Origin: Chitinophagales bacterium
GTDB taxonomy: Bacteria; Bacteroidota; Bacteroidia; Chitinophagales; Chitinophagaceae
Reading direction: 5' to 3'
NCBI GenBank assembly: GCA_015654595.1
Contig: JAATGQ010000112.1
Location: 1 to 63,942, forward strand
DNA length: 63,942 nucleotides
Part shown: piece after piece, positions 26,471-34,590 of the stretch
Numbering within the stretch: the first letter of the stretch is position 1
Layout: the number at the start of each line of letters is the position of its first letter
Made by a program: the position numbers and the translations under genes
The notes under the pieces: model-generated
Database searches by the model: none
The model's input: the letters and a program-made list of their open reading frames with translations, nothing else
Told to the model about the DNA's origin: nothing

Positions 26471-27637
26471 ATGCCCATGAGTAAGATTAACAAAAAGCAG
26501 GAGCATATTCGTTTCGAAAAATATCTGTCAGACCATTTTCATTTCCGGTCGAATGAAATTACCGGCAGTATTGAGTTTAAGCGAAAAGAGAATCCCTACT
26601 GGGAAGAGCTAAACGAATTTAATGTCTATAGACAGTTGAAGCTGGAAGGCTTTAGAATAAACCTGAATGAGTTGATTTATCTGCTCAAATCCGACTTTGT
26701 TCAAAAATTCAATCCATTTAAGGAATATTTTGAGAGTTTGCCCAGCTGGGAAAATAACAGTCCGGATATCATTGCCCAATTATGCTCTCATATTCGACTT
26801 AGGAATTCATCCCGCTTTGAACGCCACTTTAAAAAATGGATGGTCCGGACGATAAAATGCGCGTTGGAAGACAGTTACTCGAATAAGAACGCAATTATCC
26901 TCGTCCACGAACAACAAAACTCCGGAAAAACAACCTTCATCCGATTCCTCTGCCCTCCTACCCTAAAAAACTATATGGCTGAAAATATTTCTTTTGACAA
27001 GGACAGCTTAATCGCTCTTATTGAAAATATGATCATCAACCTAGATGAGCTCGCAACATTCACGCGGGTGGAAATCAACGCCCTCAAGAGCATTTTAAGC
27101 AAGTCTTTTGTCAAAGAGAGGCATCCCTTTGAGCGAAAAGCTAAAAAACTAGCCCGCCGGGCCAGCTTTATAGGCTCAACCAATATGACCGAATTTTTAA
27201 GCGACCCTACTGGAAACGTACGTTGGATACCATTTGAAATCTCGGCAATTGACTGGAATTACTCAAAAACCATCGCCATTGATGAAGTCTGGGCTCAAGC
27301 CTATGCTATGTACAAGTCGGGCTTCCCGTGTGATGTAACAGCAGAAGAAGTCATGGAAAACGAGCAAGAAAATAAGCAGTTCATTATGGTAACACCGGAA
27401 ATGGAGCTTCTTACAAAGTATTACACCCCAGGAACAAAAGAAGATCATGACCTCTTTAAAACTACCGGTGAAATAGAGATAGGTCTAAAGGAAGCGACTA
27501 ACGGTATGGCAAAAATATCCAATCATCAATTAGGAAAGGCGTTAAGAATGCTACATTTTATCCGGGACAATCGATATGCAAAAGGGAAAGACTACCCAAT
27601 TAAGGCATATTACCTCAAGTTTCGTGGTGAAACTTAA
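26471..27637 (+). CDS. Virulence-associated E (VirE/VapE)-type ATPase, 388 aa
   Basis: P-loop ATPase of the kind found beside primases in mobile elements. Walker A lies in QQNSGKTTFIRF near residues 149-160, Walker B in MIINLDELAT near 190, and the sensor part in SFIGSTNMTEFL near 233. GNVRWIPFEI follows, as in VirE/DUF5906 helicases. The C-terminal 90 residues are typical of the family. Start ATG at 26471; a second Met at codon 3 is an alternative. It and the Toprim gene probably run element replication. Confidence 0.82.
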   Translation: MPMSKINKKQEHIRFEKYLSDHFHFRSNEITGSIEFKRKENPYWEELNEFNVYRQLKLEGFRINLNELIYLLKSDFVQKFNPFKEYFESLPSWENNSPDIIAQLCSHIRLRNSSRFERHFKKWMVRTIKCALEDSYSNKNAIILVHEQQNSGKTTFIRFLCPPTLKNYMAENISFDKDSLIALIENMIINLDELATFTRVEINALKSILSKSFVKERHPFERKAKKLARRASFIGSTNMTEFLSDPTGNVRWIPFEISAIDWNYSKTIAIDEVWAQAYAMYKSGFPCDVTAEEVMENEQENKQFIMVTPEMELLTKYYTPGTKEDHDLFKTTGEIEIGLKEATNGMAKISNHQLGKALRMLHFIRDNRYAKGKDYPIKAYYLKFRGET

Positions 27638-27646
27638 TAGGGTAGC

Positions 27647-27796
27647 TTACTTTCTTACTTATTCTATAAAGCCCCCTCTCCTTCCGGGATTAATAAGTAA
27701 GGACGCTATTACTTAATCTTACTTAACTATTACTTGCTTACTTATCTCCTTTCCCCTCTTCCCTACAAGTAAGAAAGTAAATCTTGTAAGTTACTT
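27647..27796. repeat. Cluster of ten TTACTT/AAGTAA hexamers, possible iterons
   Basis: TTACTT at 27647, 27655, 27709, 27719, 27730, 27738 and 27791; AAGTAA at 27695, 27767 and 27775. Ten copies lie within 150 bp, many spaced 8-11 bp, in the gap between the VirE-type and primase genes. Position and AT-rich setting suggest a replication origin or an operator array. Confidence 0.55.
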
Positions 27797-27813
27797 TTTT
27801 AACCCTATCAACT

Positions 27814-28704
27814 ATGAGCAGGAATTTCGTGAGCTGTCAGGAAGCCAAACGTCTCGACATGGTTCGATATCTTTCCCAGTTGGGCTATCAGCCAAAAACT
27901 GTACGAGGATCCGACTATTGGTATTTATCTCCGTTCCGAGAGGAAAGAACACCGTCGTTCAAAATCAACAGTAAATTAAATGTATGGTATGATCATGGCG
28001 TCGGCCAGGGCGGCACTTTAATAGATTTTGGAATAATTTATTATAAGTGCAGTATAAAAGAATTTCTAATTAAGCTGGAGTCTCCTCTTTTCCTTCAACA
28101 GCCCATGCCCGCGCCACAGATAGAAAGCCAGTCCGTCTATGCAAAGACCAGCCAATCCAAAATTAAGATCCTGGCAGTAAGGTCTATTTCTTCCCGATTC
28201 TTGAAGAATTACCTTTCGCTCCGGCAAATTCCGGTTTTTCTTGCAATGCAATTTTGCAAAGAGATCGACTTTGAATTATATGGTCGGACAATAACTACCC
28301 TGGGGTTTGGTAACCGATCCGGAGGCTTTGAATTGCGCAGCCCAAAATTCAAGGGTAGTAGCTCGCCAAAGGATATTAGCCTAATCTCAGACGGACAGCA
28401 ACGGCTGTTTGTGTTCGAAGGGTTCTTCTCCTTTCTTTCCTTTTATTTAATAAACGCGATCCAGGATCACCTGCCTGCCAGTTTTCTGATTCTCAATTCA
28501 CTTGCCTTGTTGGAAAAGTCCCGAGGTCTTATGGATCAGCATGAAAAGGTTTTTCTACACCTCGACCGCGACCAGGCCGGCCAGAGTGCAGCACAAACAG
28601 CGTTACGCTGGGGAGAAAAGTACAGGGATGAAAGTCATTTGTATGGAGAATATAAAGATTGGAATGAATGCCTGAAGGACCATCATGGAAGACTTAAGTC
28701 CTGA
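27814..28704 (+). CDS. Toprim-domain primase-like protein without zinc cysteines, 296 aa
   Basis: DnaG-type arrangement. The N-terminal part YWYLSPFREERTPSFKINS...WYDHGVGQGGTLIDF follows the CHC2 zinc-finger primase pattern, but its cysteines are replaced, so zinc is probably not bound. The Toprim part carries LFVFEGFFSFLSF (the conserved acidic residue as Glu) near residue 195 and VFLHLDRDQAG near 245. Relatives in Bacteroidota mobilizable elements start DNA synthesis for element transfer or replication. ATG at 27814 lies directly after the TTACTT cluster. Confidence 0.8.
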   Translation: MSRNFVSCQEAKRLDMVRYLSQLGYQPKTVRGSDYWYLSPFREERTPSFKINSKLNVWYDHGVGQGGTLIDFGIIYYKCSIKEFLIKLESPLFLQQPMPAPQIESQSVYAKTSQSKIKILAVRSISSRFLKNYLSLRQIPVFLAMQFCKEIDFELYGRTITTLGFGNRSGGFELRSPKFKGSSSPKDISLISDGQQRLFVFEGFFSFLSFYLINAIQDHLPASFLILNSLALLEKSRGLMDQHEKVFLHLDRDQAGQSAAQTALRWGEKYRDESHLYGEYKDWNECLKDHHGRLKS

Positions 28705-28802
28705 AGATCTGGGTTTCTGTAGAGTTGTCCTCCTTGAAGACTTCTCCAGGTTCATCAGCCAGGTGCGCTTGTAACAGTAATCAATTTTAGAGTTTCAGAG
28801 AG

Positions 28803-28894
28803 CCAGCTATGTTTCGGTAAAACCGAAACGCTGGCCCCCTCATGCTCCGCATTCGGGGGACGGTTTTTCTCATGCTATCGCATTCGAAAAACCG
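28803..28894. other. Three tandem hairpins, candidate oriT
   Basis: Hairpin 1: CCAGC-GTTTCGGT / ACCGAAAC-GCTGG (28803-28834). Hairpin 2: CCCCC / GGGGG with a 15-nt loop TCATGCTCCGCATTC (28835-28859). Hairpin 3: CGGTTTTTC / GAAAAACCG with a 16-nt loop TCATGCTATCGCATTC (28861-28894). The loops of 2 and 3 are nearly the same. They lie just 22 bp upstream of MobC and the relaxase, where an origin of transfer is expected. Confidence 0.55.
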
Positions 28895-28915
28895 ACTCCT
28901 ATAGAAAATTTCCAT

Positions 28916-29299
28916 ATGACCAGTAATACAGAATTACCCCCGAAGAAGAAAGGAGGAAGGCCCAGGAAGGTCGTCAGGAGGAATCAATTCCTGGGGGTGA
29001 AGTGTACCCTTATAGAAAAGAAAGCCATAGAAGCAAAAGCCAGGTCCAGCGCCCTATCCGTTTCAGAATATCTCAGAACGGTAGGTATAGGCGGGAAGAT
29101 CAATAAGACAGAAAAAGTCCTGCCAAAGGAAGTCCTGCAAATGACCGGCACCTTGAACCACCTGGCTGCCAATATGAACCAGATCGCGAAAAAGAGAAAC
29201 AGCTATGAGGAGTTGAATGCGCTTGAACGAGCTACGATGCAACAACTGGGCATAGCTATCCGGCAGCTGGCAAAAGACATTAAAACATATTTACAATGA
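28916..29299 (+). CDS. mobC: MobC-type relaxosome protein, 127 aa
   Basis: The N-terminus is strongly basic (PPKKKGGRPRKVVRRNQF), followed by a ribbon-helix-helix-like part with VSEYLRTVGIGG and a helical C-terminus with LNHLAANMNQIAKKRNSYEELNA, the typical pattern of MobC/MbeC proteins in Bacteroidota. It helps the relaxase open oriT. Its TGA overlaps the relaxase start as ATGA. The three-hairpin region lies just upstream. Confidence 0.88.
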   Translation: MTSNTELPPKKKGGRPRKVVRRNQFLGVKCTLIEKKAIEAKARSSALSVSEYLRTVGIGGKINKTEKVLPKEVLQMTGTLNHLAANMNQIAKKRNSYEELNALERATMQQLGIAIRQLAKDIKTYLQ

Positions 29300-30144
29300 T
29301 AGGGAAAATAAAAGTCGGAGGGTCGTTTGCGAAATGCCTTGACTATTGCTTGAGCGATAAAAAAGAATTATCCGCCGAGGAAAAACTAGAATTATCGATG
29401 AAGGAGGGCGTCCAACATATCAATAGAGCCGAAATATTGATGTATAACAATTGTTCTGGCGACAAATACGACCTGATGGAGCAATTCAACGATGTTCGGA
29501 AGCTCAATCGCCGGGTAGAAAAGCCAGTTTTCCATATGACCATACGGCAAGCTCCCGGAGATCACCTAACTCGCGGCCAGTGGATGGAGGTCAGCCAAGC
29601 CGTCGCTAGGGAATTCGGTATTGACAAAAATCAGTTCATAACTATACTGCATCATGATACCAAGCAGGAGCATATCCACATGATCGGTAATCGCGTAGGT
29701 TACGACGGGAAAGTGGCCAGCGACAGTCACAGCTATGCAAAGACGGCGAAGGTTTGCCGCGAACTAGAAAAAGAACATAATCTTCATAAAGTTCTCAATC
29801 CCCGTCGCTGGCTATCGCCAAAAGAAAGAAAAATCCCCAGGTCGGACAAGCGAAAGGAGCTTCTCCAGGAAGAAATACAAAAAGCGCTTAAGGTCACCAA
29901 AACATTTCCTGAATTCGAAAAAACACTATCCGAGAAAGGGTACAGTATCGAGAAAGGAAGGGGGATAACATTCGAGGATGAAAAGAAAGTACGTGTGAAG
30001 GGAAGCGAAGTTGGATACAGCTTAAAGACAATAGAAACAACGCTCGCTAAAAATGCAAAACGGGAACAAAAGAAAAGCCTAGAACAAGAACAGGAAAAAG
30101 ACAATCGACAAAGGTTGCACATAAGTCGAGGTCTTTATCTATAA
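29296..30144 (+). CDS. mobA: Relaxase (MobA/MobB type), 282 aa
   Basis: Nicks one strand at oriT and leads DNA during conjugative mobilization. The relaxase fold contains GKIKVGGSFAKCLDYCL at the start, the metal-binding HIHMIGNRVGYDGK near residues 127-140 (HxH part of the three-His motif) and the nearby LHHD (around 119-121). The candidate catalytic Tyr lies in MYNNCSG near residue 51. The C-terminal 80 residues are charged and helical. Translationally coupled to mobC (ATGA). No transfer apparatus or coupling protein is seen, so the element is mobilizable, not self-transmissible. Confidence 0.9.
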   Translation: MIGKIKVGGSFAKCLDYCLSDKKELSAEEKLELSMKEGVQHINRAEILMYNNCSGDKYDLMEQFNDVRKLNRRVEKPVFHMTIRQAPGDHLTRGQWMEVSQAVAREFGIDKNQFITILHHDTKQEHIHMIGNRVGYDGKVASDSHSYAKTAKVCRELEKEHNLHKVLNPRRWLSPKERKIPRSDKRKELLQEEIQKALKVTKTFPEFEKTLSEKGYSIEKGRGITFEDEKKVRVKGSEVGYSLKTIETTLAKNAKREQKKSLEQEQEKDNRQRLHISRGLYL

Positions 30145-30167
30145 ATTCTTAATCAAAAATATATATC

Positions 30168-30707
30168 ATGGAGTTAGAAATTTTAGAGCCAGTACTAACC
30201 GAAATACTGCAAGAATTAAAAGCTGTCAGGGAGATCAATCACAACCTGGTTGAAAGCGTCGGGAAGCTCGAGCAAAGGACGATGGTCTTTGATCAAAAGC
30301 TGGAAAAGGTAAAGCTCGTTGTGCCACCTGTCGACACCCATCCCATCAACGAGATCATTTCAGAAAACATGGCGCTTATTGCAAGCATTGTGGAAGCACA
30401 GCCAAAGAATATTATCAAACGTCATCAAGTGCTACTATTTCCAGAAAACGACACAAAAGAGTACTACCGGTTTATTTCCGGTCGAATCATACCTTGGATA
30501 GTCGGATTCTTCGTAGTTTATTTTCTTTTTTGTCTTGGGCGACAGGCGATCGACAAATCAACAGTTTCAAAGGAAAGAAGAGTAACTTATGAGCAATACC
30601 AAAACGCCTGGGCTCATCTGGATACAATTGCAGGCCCCGCTCTTCGTGAAAAAATGGACGAAGCATGGCGGTTAGCGTCGAACCCTCATAGCAAAGAGTC
30701 CGATTGA
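30168..30707 (+). CDS. Membrane-anchored mobilization accessory protein (hypothetical), 179 aa
   Basis: N-terminal coiled coil (EPVLTEILQELKAVREINHN, ESVGKLEQRTM), a charged middle and one membrane helix at about 106-124 (IVGFFVVYFLFCLGRQAI), then a short extramembrane tail. It follows the relaxase by 23 bp. Similar small TM proteins often accompany Bacteroidota mobilization genes; the function is not established. Confidence 0.6.
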   Translation: MELEILEPVLTEILQELKAVREINHNLVESVGKLEQRTMVFDQKLEKVKLVVPPVDTHPINEIISENMALIASIVEAQPKNIIKRHQVLLFPENDTKEYYRFISGRIIPWIVGFFVVYFLFCLGRQAIDKSTVSKERRVTYEQYQNAWAHLDTIAGPALREKMDEAWRLASNPHSKESD

Positions 30708-30792
30708 CGTGTCACCTCGTAAAAGAAGTGCAAGCAGCCGCCGGCGATGAACATTTGAATATATCCAAGCGACAGTTACGCCGTTGGCAACT

Positions 30793-30867
30793 CCGTCCAA
30801 CACTATAAAAGCCCCAAGTCTCACTGCAATTAAAGGTTCATGAAGGGGCTTTTATAGCGTCGGGCGG
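30793..30867. terminator. 23-bp inverted repeat, likely bidirectional terminator
   Basis: Arms 30793-30815 and 30845-30867 match at 20 of 23 positions, with CTATAAAAGCCCC/GGGGCTTTTATAG perfect. The loop is 29 nt. It sits between the mobilization operon (+) and the convergent 123-aa gene (-), where a terminator for both is expected. Confidence 0.65.
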
Positions 30868-30876
30868 AGTGCTTGC

Positions 30877-31248
30877 TTATTTCTGCAGCTCAGTCCGTGA
30901 AAAGATAATAAATCCAGCTTCCAGGCACTTCTCAATTGCTTCCTTATACAATAGACAGTCACTTCTATACTCGGGCTCCGAAAAGGGAAACCGATCCGAA
31001 GTGATACAGGCTTCAAAGCTATTTTTAAGGAAATCCCTAAACTCTGAAAGCTTGTTATCTTCAAATATTTCTTTGAAAATCAAGTCTGGGTTCTGCTTTT
31101 CTATATCAGAAAGCAAGATGGGGAAATTGAACAGATCAGGCCGTTCTAATATATAGGACATAAAAGGGTTTTTTATCAATTCGAATTTAAGCAAAATATT
31201 TAAATAATGGTACCTGTACCATTGATGTTTTTGCGATAAAATCATCAC
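30877..31248 (-). CDS. Hypothetical protein divergent from the XRE regulator, 123 aa
   Basis: Family not recognised. It is soluble, rich in Phe, Leu, Ile and Glu, with no signal or TM segment. A shorter start at M30 (31161, MSYILERPDL) is possible and gives 94 aa; the upstream part is AT-rich. Its start faces the XRE-type gene at 31268 across 19 bp, so that regulator may control both promoters. It may be an element regulator or cargo. Confidence 0.5.
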   Translation of the reverse strand: MMILSQKHQWYRYHYLNILLKFELIKNPFMSYILERPDLFNFPILLSDIEKQNPDLIFKEIFEDNKLSEFRDFLKNSFEACITSDRFPFSEPEYRSDCLLYKEAIEKCLEAGFIIFSRTELQK

Positions 31249-31267
31249 TTGCTATTAAAGCCGAAGC

Positions 31268-31492
31268 ATGACTAAGATTGAGCAACATATTATAGACCAA
31301 GTGAGAGAGCTACGGAAAGAAGCAGGTTTATCACAAATCGAATTATCTCAAAAATTGAACATGAGCGACAGTTTTGTTTCTCATGTTGAAACACCCAATA
31401 GAAGGGCAAAGTATAATATCAACCATTTAAACGCGCTCGCGAAAGTTTTCAAATGCTCTCCAAAGGATTTTTGGCCAGATAAACCTTTGTAG
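31268..31492 (+). CDS. XRE-family helix-turn-helix regulator, 74 aa
   Basis: A single HTH_3 domain: VRELRKEAGLSQIELSQKL forms helices 1 and 2 and NMSDSFVSHVETPNR the recognition part, followed by KVFKCSPKDFWPDKPL. The length is that of minimal phage-type repressors. It lies near the element end and divergent from the 123-aa gene, so it likely represses element functions and itself. TGATACATG-type sites lie just downstream. Confidence 0.8.
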   Translation: MTKIEQHIIDQVRELRKEAGLSQIELSQKLNMSDSFVSHVETPNRRAKYNINHLNALAKVFKCSPKDFWPDKPL

Positions 31493-31497
31493 TAAAT

Positions 31498-31666
31498 CGA
31501 TACATGTATCAAAAGATGCATCCAGACACAGTCTAAGAAGATGTGTTATTGTGATTGTAAGTGTAGGAAGAGAAACAACTATCACAAGAGATAGGGATTG
31601 ATGACGTATAGCAGAGCACATATAGCCTTTTTTCCACAAAAACATGTATCAAAACCTGTATCAAAT
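31498..31666. promoter_or_regulatory. ACATGTATCA repeats at the tRNA-Asn end of the element
   Basis: CGATACATGTATCAAAAG at 31498-31515, AACATGTATCAAAA at 31641-31654 and CCTGTATCAAAT at 31655-31666. The same word occurs at the other three element ends (TGATACAT at 24851, ACATGTATCAAATAATGTAT near 42589, TTTGATACATGTTT at 45733). This is the pattern of integrase arm-type binding sites. Confidence 0.55.
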
Positions 31667-31670
31667 AAAA

Positions 31671-31703
31671 AAGCACCTACAACTTTTATCGTCGTAAGTG
31701 CTT
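31671..31703 (-). terminator. Element-borne terminator after tRNA-Asn
   Basis: On the minus strand the stem AAGCACTTAC/GTAGGTGCTT is followed by TTTTTTATTT. It has the same 10-nt left arm as the terminator after the CAU tRNA (24800-24835). Confidence 0.75.
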
Positions 31704-31710
31704 GGTTTTC

Positions 31711-31755
31711 AGCTCCCCCTGCTGGACTTGAACCAGCGACCCTCTGATTAACAGT
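31711..31755 (-). repeat. 45-bp att repeat, intact tRNA-Asn copy
   Basis: The 3' part of tRNA-Asn plus two flank bases, from ACTGTTAATCAGAG to GGGGGAGCT. An identical copy in opposite orientation lies at 45870-45914. The word TAATCAGAGGGTC is shared with the CAU tRNA att repeat and may be the common crossover region. Confidence 0.9.
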
Positions 31756-31786
31756 CAGATGCTCTAACCAACTGAGCTAAGGAGGA
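31713..31786 (-). tRNA. tRNA-Asn(GUU)
   Basis: Complete 74-nt cloverleaf on the minus strand: acceptor TCCTCCT/AGGGGGA, discriminator G, anticodon loop CTGTTAA (GUU) in a TCTGA/TCAGA stem and T-loop GGTTCAAGT. CCA is not encoded. Its 3' end faces the element arm on the left; core DNA lies on the right. Confidence 0.94.
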
Positions 31787-31887
31787 ATCTCCCCGTAAGG
31801 GGACGCAAAAATAAGGAAATTCTTTCTTTAGAAACAAGTGATGGTCAAAAAAATCGCAGAATTTTTTTGGGTCTTGCTACGTGCCCT

Positions 31888-32256
31888 TTACTTACCAAAC
31901 AGCTTCCCGAAAAATCCCGAGGCTTCCTCAACTCCAAGAAACACACCTTCCGCGCGCACCTCGATGGGATACATTTTCAGCGCATAGCCATCACCATGGA
32001 TATCGCGGCCATTCTTCAGGTTGAACTTCAGCTGATGCACCGGGCACACCACCTGACAGGAAGAAGTCACGTAGCCATCCATCATAGAAGCCCCCGCGTG
32101 GGGGCAAGCGTGCGAGAAGCCATACCACTCCCCCCCAACCTGCCCTACACAAAGTTTTTTCCCTTCCACCTCTACTTCTCCAATATGACCAGGCGTCAGC
32201 CGGATATCCGCCGCGGTATCTGCAATCTTATACCATTTGAATTTCTTGGAACTCAT
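31888..32256 (-). CDS. Rieske [2Fe-2S] ferredoxin-like protein, 122 aa
   Basis: Small soluble Rieske protein. Cluster ligands are visible as C51-P-H53 and C71-P-V-H74 (CPHAG, CPVHQLKF). No signal peptide or membrane segment is present. It may serve as an electron carrier for an oxygenase; no partner is adjacent. The start ATG overlaps the hflX stop by one base (TAATG), so it is coupled to hflX. Confidence 0.87.
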   Translation of the reverse strand: MSSKKFKWYKIADTAADIRLTPGHIGEVEVEGKKLCVGQVGGEWYGFSHACPHAGASMMDGYVTSSCQVVCPVHQLKFNLKNGRDIHGDGYALKMYPIEVRAEGVFLGVEEASGFFGKLFGK

Positions 32257-33446
32257 TAAAAGAAGTATTCTGATTTATAGGGATAACGAATTCTATACAG
32301 GTCGCGTACCTTCTCGAGAATGGTGCGACGCAGATCATCGATATTACGACGCTCCGTGGCGGAGACGAAGACGCAGCTGTTGTTCGTTTCCCGCTCCCAA
32401 CGTTCCCGCAGCTCGGACATGATCTCCTGCCTGACATTATCATCCAGCCAGGGATCAAAGACGTTCTTTTCGTATTGGTCGATCTTATTAAAGATGACCA
32501 GTATGGGTTTGTCGAAGGCGCTTAGCTCCTGCAGGGTTTTATTGACGACTCCCAGCTGCTCTTCGTAACCAGCATGCGACACGTCCACCACATGCAGCAG
32601 GATATCTGCCTCGCGTACCTCATCCAGTGTGCTTTTGAAGCTTTCCACGAGATGGTGGGGCAGCTTGCTGATAAATCCAACGGTATCGCTCAGGAGGAAG
32701 GGTGTGTTTTCAAAAACAACCTTGCGGGTGGTAGTATCGAGCGTCGCAAACAGCTTGTTCTCCGCAAACACCTCGCTCTTGGAAAGCAGGTTCATAAGGG
32801 TTGACTTGCCGACATTGGTATAGCCGACGAGCGCCACACGGATAAATTCACCGCGGTCCTTACGTTGGGTGAACGCCTGTTTGTCGATCTCTGCCAGTCG
32901 ACGCCGCAGTAAAGAGATCTTGTCTTTTACGATACGACGGTCCGTTTCGATTTCCGTTTCTCCAGGCCCCCTGGTTCCGATACCGCCCCCAAGACGTTCA
33001 AGATGCTTCCACATCCCGCGAAGACGGGGCAGCAGGTACTGATACTGCGCCAGTTCCACCTGAAGCTTGGCCTGGGCCGTTTTAGCGCGGCTGGCAAATA
33101 TGTCTAAGATGAGATCCGACCTGTCGATGGTCTTGGTTTCCAATATTTTTTCAATGTTGGAGATCTGGGAACCGGAAAGCTCGTCGTCGAAGATGACGAG
33201 CTCGATGTCCTTGAGGGCAATAAAGGTCTTTATCTCCTCCAGTTTACCCTTTCCTACAAAGGTCTTGCTATCCGGATGCTGCAGTTTCTGCGTAAAACGT
33301 TTTACGGTAACGGCTCCGGCGGTTTCCGCCAGGAAAGCCAGCTCTTCGAGATATTCCTTCTCCTGTTCTTCTGTCTGGGTCTTGTGCACTAATCCAACCA
33401 GCACAGCCCGTTCTGCCTTCTGAATACTTTTTTTGTTATCTAGCAA
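32256..33446 (-). CDS. hflX: GTPase HflX, 396 aa
   Basis: Ribosome-associated GTPase that splits stalled ribosomes. N-terminal HflX domain with TVKRFTQKLQHPDSKTFVGKGKLEE and DRSDLILDIFASRAKTAQAKLQVELAQ, the signature RLRGMWKHLERLGGGIGTRGPGE, then the G domain: YTNVGKSTLMN near residue 210, LSDTVGF near 258 and FNKIDQ near 327. Its stop overlaps the Rieske start. It is a core gene and lies next to tRNA-Asn. Confidence 0.95.
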   Translation of the reverse strand: MLDNKKSIQKAERAVLVGLVHKTQTEEQEKEYLEELAFLAETAGAVTVKRFTQKLQHPDSKTFVGKGKLEEIKTFIALKDIELVIFDDELSGSQISNIEKILETKTIDRSDLILDIFASRAKTAQAKLQVELAQYQYLLPRLRGMWKHLERLGGGIGTRGPGETEIETDRRIVKDKISLLRRRLAEIDKQAFTQRKDRGEFIRVALVGYTNVGKSTLMNLLSKSEVFAENKLFATLDTTTRKVVFENTPFLLSDTVGFISKLPHHLVESFKSTLDEVREADILLHVVDVSHAGYEEQLGVVNKTLQELSAFDKPILVIFNKIDQYEKNVFDPWLDDNVRQEIMSELRERWERETNNSCVFVSATERRNIDDLRRTILEKVRDLYRIRYPYKSEYFF

Positions 33447-33504
33447 ATGCGCAAATTTTCAACGGCAAAGGTAAGTAAAGCCGCGGCGGATGGGGCAAAA
33501 AAAA

Positions 33505-33530
33505 TCCGCCGGCGCAATAAGACCGGCGGA
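33505..33530 (-). terminator. Strong intrinsic terminator after the barrel protein
   Basis: On the minus strand the perfect 8-bp stem TCCGCCGG/CCGGCGGA with a 10-nt loop is followed by eight T. It lies 23 bp past the stop of the outer-membrane barrel gene (33554). Confidence 0.85.
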
Positions 33531-33553
33531 CGCATAATTTATAAGGAGTTCTC

Positions 33554-34387
33554 TTACAGACCGCTAAGTGTGATACCCATAGAAAAAGGGAACATGGAAG
33601 GGCCGGCACTGGACTTGATCAGGCTATTGGCCTGGATCTGCCCAAATAACCCGATAACGCCCTTGCTGATACGGGCCGTTGCGATCAGGTGTGTCGTATT
33701 AAAGAACATTTTGGAGCTTTCTTTTTCCGAGTAGTTGCCTATCGTCTGGCCGACCTGATTTTGAAGGTCTTTCCCCTTGGTATAGGCGCTCAACAGCAGC
33801 CCGATCTTTATGCCGAGGGCAAATTTCCAGCTCTGATCCATATGCTCAGGATCCACGGCGTACCGTAATTCCACCGGCGCTTCCAGTGAAACTGTGGTCA
33901 GCTTATAGGTTTTAAAGTGATTGCCCTGATCGACGGGGAACGCCAGCGTTGTATTCTGGTAGGCCGCAACCATGACCTCCTGGTGATCGAAGAGGACATT
34001 GCTGGATCCGATACCAAGACCTGCCCCGATGCTAAGACGTTTGTCCGTCTTGAAGGGGATATCGAACATAAAGTAGAAGTTAACGCTATGGTTGAACCCC
34101 TTGATATGGATACTATCCGGAACGCCTGCCCAGTTGTCATATCCCAGCTGGAACATAAAATGGTCCGCAGCGCGTTTGGATATATTGACCTTGCTCCAGT
34201 CCTTTTTCGCTTTGGCGGGTGGGGCGGCAGTTGTTGTCTGGTTAGACAGCGGAGCCAAAGCGGTTTTAGTGGATGTTGTTGAGTCCTGCGTAGTCGTAGG
34301 AGGCGGAGATTTCTTGGATTGTTTCTTTTGAGCAAATGCAGCAGTTGTGGCGAAACTTACCAATACAATAATGAAATACTTCTTCAT
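33554..34387 (-). CDS. Outer-membrane beta-barrel protein, 277 aa
   Basis: ATG at 34387 (MKKYFIIVLVSF) gives a signal peptide cleaved near AAFAQ. A Lys/Thr/Pro-rich linker (about 20-60) follows, then alternating hydrophobic strands such as FMFQLGYDNWAG, SVNFYFMFDIPF, GAGLGIGSS and a C-terminal MGITLSGL, the pattern of small Bacteroidota porin-like barrels. No specific ligand can be named. The strong terminator behind it ends its transcript. Confidence 0.75.
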   Translation of the reverse strand: MKKYFIIVLVSFATTAAFAQKKQSKKSPPPTTTQDSTTSTKTALAPLSNQTTTAAPPAKAKKDWSKVNISKRAADHFMFQLGYDNWAGVPDSIHIKGFNHSVNFYFMFDIPFKTDKRLSIGAGLGIGSSNVLFDHQEVMVAAYQNTTLAFPVDQGNHFKTYKLTTVSLEAPVELRYAVDPEHMDQSWKFALGIKIGLLLSAYTKGKDLQNQVGQTIGNYSEKESSKMFFNTTHLIATARISKGVIGLFGQIQANSLIKSSAGPSMFPFSMGITLSGL

Positions 34388-34590
34388 AATTCCACTTAAA
34401 GGTGATATCTTTTTTGGCTTCCAGTTCAAACCGAAGGGGCAGTCTTATTGTTTTAATACCCTTCGGGTTCTTTTCCATCCGGTGACAAATGTATTCTGCT
34501 CTGGGTTAATAAAAGGTTAAAGAAGCCCGGCTAACCTAACATAGGTCGCAAGATATGGCATTTTGCCCTAACCCGTCTCATTTCGGGTTG

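Larger units (their letters stand above)
24749..31755. mobile_element. Left arm of integrative mobilizable element(s) between two intact tRNAs
   Basis: A block of mobilization/replication genes bounded on both sides by the 3' ends of intact tRNA genes, CAU tRNA at left and tRNA-Asn at right. Contents: unknown gene, HTH/excisionase-like protein, VirE-type ATPase, Toprim primase, MobC, relaxase, membrane protein, unknown gene and XRE regulator. The integrase lies in the other arm (42409-45914). Both ends carry the related CTGAAAA-CAAGCACTTACGA sequence, so they are the same type of element end, from two different elements. Confidence 0.7.

Noticed and set aside
27647..27796. CRISPR-like array
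   Set aside because: The repeats are hexamers at irregular spacing without equal-sized spacers or cas genes.
30877..31492. Toxin-antitoxin pair formed by the 123-aa gene and the XRE regulator
   Set aside because: The genes are divergent, not co-transcribed, and the 123-aa protein matches no toxin fold I recognise.
33447..33734. A + strand frame of 95 codons opposite the outer-membrane barrel gene
   Set aside because: It overlaps the terminator and the 3' end of a well supported barrel gene and has no family features.
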